Below the pieces are notes generated by a model, which saw nothing but the letters and a program-made list of their open reading frames with translations, was not told the DNA's origin and searched no databases. Below, one piece after another: positions 6,067 through 7,519 of a stretch of DNA of 7,519 nucleotides; the stretch's first letter is position 1; every line of letters begins with the position of its first letter. The stretch spans positions 1-7,519 of the forward strand of contig SPCN01000102.1 of assembly GCA_004525465.1 (NCBI GenBank), given 5' to 3'. The DNA is from Chrysiogenales bacterium. Lineage in GTDB: Bacteria; Acidobacteriota; Aminicenantia; UBA2199. A program made the translations under genes and the position numbers.

Positions 6067-7185
6067 TTATTCGTCCAGGCCGGGGAGCTTGTCTCCCGGA
6101 ACGGGCAGCTCGCCGCGCACGCCGGTGAAGTCGGCCAGGCGGTCCTGGAACTTCTCGGCCTTTTTGGCCGTTTCGTCGTACTTGCCGCTGGCGTAGCCCA
6201 GGTGCTTGCCCAGCAGCAGGAAGTCGGCGTGGAACTGGGCGAAGCCTTCCTGGACCTTGACCAGGTCCTTGAGGATCTGCTTGGTGCGCTGCTCGATCCT
6301 CAGGCCCTTGAGGCCGAAGGCGATGGCCATCAGGTAGGCGTAGAAGCTGTTGGGCGAGACCGGGATGACGTGCTTTTCCACGGCGTAGTTGAAGATGCCG
6401 TAGTTCCTGCCGTCCAGGCCGTCGCTGATCACGGCCTCGTAGAAAACGTTCTCGGCCGGGATGTAGATCAGGGCGAAATCGTAGGTGCCGCAGTCGGGGC
6501 GGATGTATTTTTCGGCGATCTCGTCGACGCGCAGCTTGAAGCTCTTGACGAATTCCTTCCTGTGCTTTTTGCGGCCCTCCTCGTCGCCGGCGTCGAAGAG
6601 GCGCACAAAGCTCTCCAAGGGGAACTTGGCGTCGACCGGGATCAGGCGCTCGCCCAGGGTGATGACGGCATCGACCTTGGCACCGTCGGCAAAGGCATAC
6701 TGCAGGGTGAAATTGCCGGCGGGCAGGACCTGGCGCAGCAGGTCTTCCAGCAGGTACTCGCCCAGGTTGCCACGCAGCTTCGGCGCCCGCAGGATGTCCT
6801 GCAGCGAGGAGATGTCCTTGCCGATGGCCTTCATCTGGTTGGTCGATTCCTCAAGCACCCCCAGCTTCTGCTGGATCTCGCCCACCACGCGCAGCTGGCT
6901 GCTGATGTTGCCCTGGCCCTTGCTCAGGGTCTCGTTGACCGTGCGCATGATGTCGTTCAGCTGCCCCGACATACCCTGCTGCGTCTGGCGCAGCAACTCG
7001 GTCTGCTGCAGCAGCGCCTGGTTCTGGGCCTGCATCTGTCCGCTCTTCATTTCCTGCAACTGGTTCTTCAGGTCCATGATCTGCTGGTTCAGTCCCGGGT
7101 CCCGTGGACGCAACTGCAGGACCAGCACCGCCAGCAACAGCACCACGGCGATCGCCAACAGCACGATGAATAGGACCGTTTCCAT
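6067..7185 (-). CDS. rmuC: RmuC family DNA recombination protein
   Basis: Protein of 372 residues, shorter than E. coli RmuC (about 475). In E. coli RmuC is linked to limiting rearrangement at inverted repeats; the exact reaction is not settled. Residues 1-25 form one membrane anchor (METVLFIVLLAIAVVLLLAV). About 30-130 is a Gln-rich coiled coil. The RmuC domain follows, with GNLGEYLLEDLL (139-150), DGAKVDAVI (167-175) and IPVDAKFPLE (182-191). Glu 143, Asp 172 and the DAK at 185-187 fit a PD-(D/E)XK-type nuclease core. YDFALIYIPAENVFYEAV (235-252) is a further strong family motif. The C-terminus ends in a second helical stretch. The start at 7185 is chosen because GAGGAG lies 6 bases upstream and the membrane anchor begins there; in-frame ATGs at 7203 and 7254 lack good ribosome sites. 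It stands alone on its strand, with 144 bases to the ATPase gene. Confidence 0.93.
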   Translation of the reverse strand: METVLFIVLLAIAVVLLLAVLVLQLRPRDPGLNQQIMDLKNQLQEMKSGQMQAQNQALLQQTELLRQTQQGMSGQLNDIMRTVNETLSKGQGNISSQLRVVGEIQQKLGVLEESTNQMKAIGKDISSLQDILRAPKLRGNLGEYLLEDLLRQVLPAGNFTLQYAFADGAKVDAVITLGERLIPVDAKFPLESFVRLFDAGDEEGRKKHRKEFVKSFKLRVDEIAEKYIRPDCGTYDFALIYIPAENVFYEAVISDGLDGRNYGIFNYAVEKHVIPVSPNSFYAYLMAIAFGLKGLRIEQRTKQILKDLVKVQEGFAQFHADFLLLGKHLGYASGKYDETAKKAEKFQDRLADFTGVRGELPVPGDKLPGLDE

Positions 7186-7191
7186 GAAGAT

Positions 7192-7197
7192 CTCCTC
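7192..7197 (-). promoter_or_regulatory. Ribosome binding site of rmuC
   Basis: Minus strand GAGGAG, 6 bases before the ATG at 7185. It sets the rmuC start against two upstream in-frame ATGs. No convincing promoter was found further upstream. Confidence 0.7.
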
Positions 7198-7288
7198 GCT
7201 CATTCTTGACAAGGATAAAATAGCAGACGAAGAAGCAAATAGCAACAAGAACAAAAAGATGGCAAATGTTCAACTCATCCCCCACCAC

Positions 7289-7301
7289 CCCGCTTTGCGG
7301 G
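7289..7301. repeat. Hairpin A of the intergenic cluster
   Basis: CCCGC-TTT-GCGGG: perfect 5-base GC-rich stem with a 3-base loop. First of four hairpins in the 311-base gap between rmuC and the next plus-strand gene. Confidence 0.5.
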
Positions 7302-7304
7302 ATG

Positions 7305-7344
7305 GCATCGCCAAATGCCACACAAAGCTTTGGCATGGCGATGC
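7305..7344. repeat. Hairpin B of the intergenic cluster
   Basis: GCATCGCC plus ATGCCA (7305-7320) pairs with TGGCAT plus GGCGATGC (7331-7344). This gives 14 pairs with a 2-base AA bulge and a 10-base loop, the longest stem in the gap. A small CAAAGCTTTG palindrome overlaps the loop. Confidence 0.6.
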
Positions 7345-7347
7345 GTA

Positions 7348-7369
7348 CCTTCTCTTCCCAAAGAGAAGG
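7348..7369. repeat. Hairpin C of the intergenic cluster
   Basis: CCTTCTCTT-CCCA-AAGAGAAGG: perfect 9-base stem with a 4-base loop. No T-run follows on either strand, so it is not an obvious terminator. Confidence 0.6.
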
Positions 7370-7390
7370 GGCTGTAAAAGATACTGGGAA

Positions 7391-7420
7391 GGCCCCCTCT
7401 ATTCGCAAGAGAGGGGGTCC
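7391..7420. repeat. Hairpin D of the intergenic cluster
   Basis: CCCCCTCT (7393-7400) pairs with AGAGGGGG (7410-7417) around a 9-base loop, and GG/CC extend it past a single-T bulge. The following bases (CCGGGGGTGAGTTTG) resemble the CTCACCCCCGG type of dispersed intergenic repeat seen in many bacterial genomes; this likeness is from memory. Confidence 0.55.
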
Positions 7421-7462
7421 GGGGGTGAGTTTGAGAAGAGGAAGTTGCATTGGGCAAGGCTA

Positions 7463-7488
7463 TATAATAGTATTAATAAACAAAGGAG
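7463..7488 (+). promoter_or_regulatory. -10 box and ribosome site of the next plus-strand gene
   Basis: A perfect TATAAT lies at 7463-7468 and AGGAG at 7484-7488, 8 bases before an ATG at 7497. No good -35 hexamer is found at 16-18 bases; TTGCAT at 7445 is only 12 bases away. Confidence 0.5.
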
Positions 7489-7496
7489 ATCCCCAA

Positions 7497-7519
7497 ATGA
7501 CCGAAACGAACGCAACGAA
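7497..7519 (+). CDS. Start of a gene of unknown function, cut by window edge
   Basis: Only the first seven codons (MTETNAT) are in the window, so no function can be given. The call rests on a strong ribosome site (AAAGGAGAT) at proper spacing, an upstream TATAAT and an ATG. It is divergent from rmuC, with the hairpin cluster between them. Confidence 0.6.

Noticed and set aside
6028..7173. 381-codon open frame on plus, antisense to rmuC
   Set aside because: It is a shadow of rmuC in GC-rich DNA. The translation is low-complexity (V, L, A, D, Q-rich) with no recognisable domain, while the opposite strand has clear RmuC motifs.
7281..7425. CRISPR array
   Set aside because: The repeats are inverted and differ from one another; there are no regularly spaced identical direct repeats and no cas genes.
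6851..7450. 199-codon open frame on minus reaching across the hairpin cluster
   Set aside because: Overlaps the N-terminal half of rmuC in another frame, and the rest is translated hairpin DNA; no family features.

Overview
The window reads as ordinary chromosomal DNA of a Gram-negative-type bacterium with fairly high GC. Hand-counted 60-base lines give about 58-67% GC in the flanking genes and about 35-53% in the middle. An exported M3B peptidase, an RmuC protein and an OPA-family transporter do not fix a phylum. Acidobacteriota or Aminicenantota-like bacteria would fit, but this is a low-confidence guess. Nearly all genes are on the minus strand; only the gene fragments at the two edges are on plus.

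Left part (1-2704). A nucleoside/guanine deaminase-like gene (1-564, plus, 5' end outside the window) meets an OPA-type MFS transporter (561-1886, minus) tail to tail with a 4-base overlap. The transporter is translationally coupled through an ATGA overlap to an upstream P-loop NTPase or kinase-like gene (1883-2638, minus). That gene has a clear ribosome site and a good sigma70-type promoter (2677-2704). The two form a small operon pairing an unassigned phosphotransferase-like protein with a transporter from a family that moves phosphorylated organic solutes.

Middle part (2715-5995). A signal-peptide-bearing oligoendopeptidase F-like metallopeptidase (2759-4690, minus) lies downstream of an AAA_14/DUF4143 ATPase (4786-5922, minus). 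This block has visibly lower GC than its flanks. The ATPase has a promoter whose -10 region is covered by a near-perfect 17-base palindrome, suggesting autoregulation. More inverted repeats lie in both intergenic gaps.

Right part (6043-7519). rmuC (6067-7185, minus) encodes a membrane-anchored coiled-coil protein with a PD-(D/E)XK-like nuclease domain. Between it and the start of the next plus-strand gene (7497 onward) lies a run of four hairpin-forming inverted repeats (7289-7420) without coding potential.

I found no CRISPR array, tRNA, rRNA, insertion sequence or complete new defence system. The points most worth checking are the ATPase operator, the kinase/transporter pair and the hairpin cluster.
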